Of a DNA stretch of 5,942 bases, positions 5,519-5,942 are shown piece by piece. Where the stretch lies: contig DABG01000001.1 of the NCBI GenBank assembly GCA_002103075.1, positions 1 to 5,942 of the forward strand, in the 5' to 3' direction. Below the pieces are notes generated by a model that had not been told where the DNA came from, searched no databases, and saw nothing but the letters and a program-made list of their open reading frames with translations. The position numbers were made by a program, and so were the translations under genes. Position 1 is the stretch's first letter. The number at the start of each line of letters is the position of its first letter. Source of the stretch: Candidatus Gastranaerophilales bacterium HUM_9. GTDB lineage: Bacteria; Cyanobacteriota; Vampirovibrionia; Gastranaerophilales; Gastranaerophilaceae.

Positions 5519-5942
5519 TTACTTACCTATCAGCCACTTGAATCCGAATGAAAGCATTACGCCGTTTCTGCCGCCGTTTCTTATCATTGCTTGTCCAAAG
5601 CCTGTAAATCTTTCACCCCATCTGCGTTGTAAACCAACTCCATATTCAACATACGGATCTATGCTCATATCAGGTATTGTTACATCTTGCAATGAGAAGT
5701 GTGTCTTATCTATAATATTCCATCTCATATTTACTGCCATATATGGTTGCCAACCATTCTTCAAGTTCGCTATAAACTTAACCCCAGGAGCTACCTGTAT
5801 TGCATTCAATGGTGATGAACCGACATGGCTTCCTCGTCCATTATCGTGTGCAAATGTATGGATAAATGAGTATGAGATTAGTAAACTTGGTTGTACTATA
5901 AACTTACCGTTCTTAAATTCAAAGTTATATCCAGTCTTACTT
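5519..5942 (-). CDS. C-terminal part of an autotransporter-type outer-membrane beta-barrel protein (5' truncated by window edge)
   Basis: The frame is open from the right window edge (first full codon 5941-5939) to TAA at 5519, giving 140 residues; a TTG at 5809 is internal and is not the start. The sequence alternates polar and non-polar residues in strands, with GYNFEFKNGKFIVQP, SLLISYSFI, the APGVKFIANL and WQPYMAVNMRW strands, and the end block DPYVEYGVGLQRRW followed by FTGFGQAMIRNGGRNG and SFGFKWLIGK. This is the pattern of the C-terminal barrel of autotransporters (TIGR01414/Pfam Autotransporter type), which inserts in the outer membrane after Sec export. The last 24 residues are identical to the plus-strand fragment at 1-75. 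The passenger and signal peptide are off the window, so the cargo is unknown. A non-autotransporter barrel adhesin is a possible alternative. Confidence 0.82.
   Translation of the reverse strand, partial: SKTGYNFEFKNGKFIVQPSLLISYSFIHTFAHDNGRGSHVGSSPLNAIQVAPGVKFIANLKNGWQPYMAVNMRWNIIDKTHFSLQDVTIPDMSIDPYVEYGVGLQRRWGERFTGFGQAMIRNGGRNGVMLSFGFKWLIGK

Overview
The window is an AT-rich stretch of what looks like a diderm bacterial chromosome. It carries an ordinary housekeeping block enclosed on both sides by the 3' ends of two closely related outer-membrane autotransporter-type genes. The SecD and SecF sequences have a cyanobacteria-like build (short SecD, separate secD and secF). AT richness, autotransporter barrels and many dispersed palindromic repeats go with that. 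Together they suggest a non-photosynthetic relative of Cyanobacteria of the gut Melainabacteria/Gastranaerophilales type. This assignment is an inference from protein character and was not tested by search; another AT-rich diderm remains possible.

Layout, left to right. Positions 1-75 (+) are the last 24 codons of an autotransporter-like beta-barrel gene that enters from the left. Positions 76-242 are non-coding and built from degenerate dispersed repeats: two copies of a TCAGAGCG...AATCCCTGCG unit, with a 43-bp imperfect palindrome between them. The minus-strand block then reads, in transcription order, dapA (5310-4423), secD (4333-3020), secF (2995-2039) and a U32-family protein gene (2018-243). 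secD, secF and the U32 gene are spaced by 24 and 20 bases and each has its own Shine-Dalgarno sequence, so they are very probably one operon. An 89-base gap with a strong AT-rich hairpin over the dapA stop codon separates dapA from secD, so dapA is probably its own unit or only partly reads through. Positions 5311-5518 hold the dapA ribosome-binding site and a plausible promoter, then two palindromes. Positions 5519-5942 (-) are the last 140 codons of a second autotransporter-type beta-barrel, which runs off the right end.

Function. DapA commits aspartate semialdehyde to the lysine and diaminopimelate branch and so feeds peptidoglycan synthesis. SecD and SecF form the proton-driven accessory complex of the Sec translocon. 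That complex is relevant to exporting the flanking autotransporters, although their adjacency does not show a functional link. The U32 protein is a probable Fe-S RNA-hydroxylation enzyme of the RlhA/TrhP type rather than a protease.

I did not find a new defence, mobile or biosynthetic system. The most unusual signals are the inverted pair of autotransporter 3' ends, which differ only at synonymous sites, and the related palindromic repeats on both sides of the housekeeping block.
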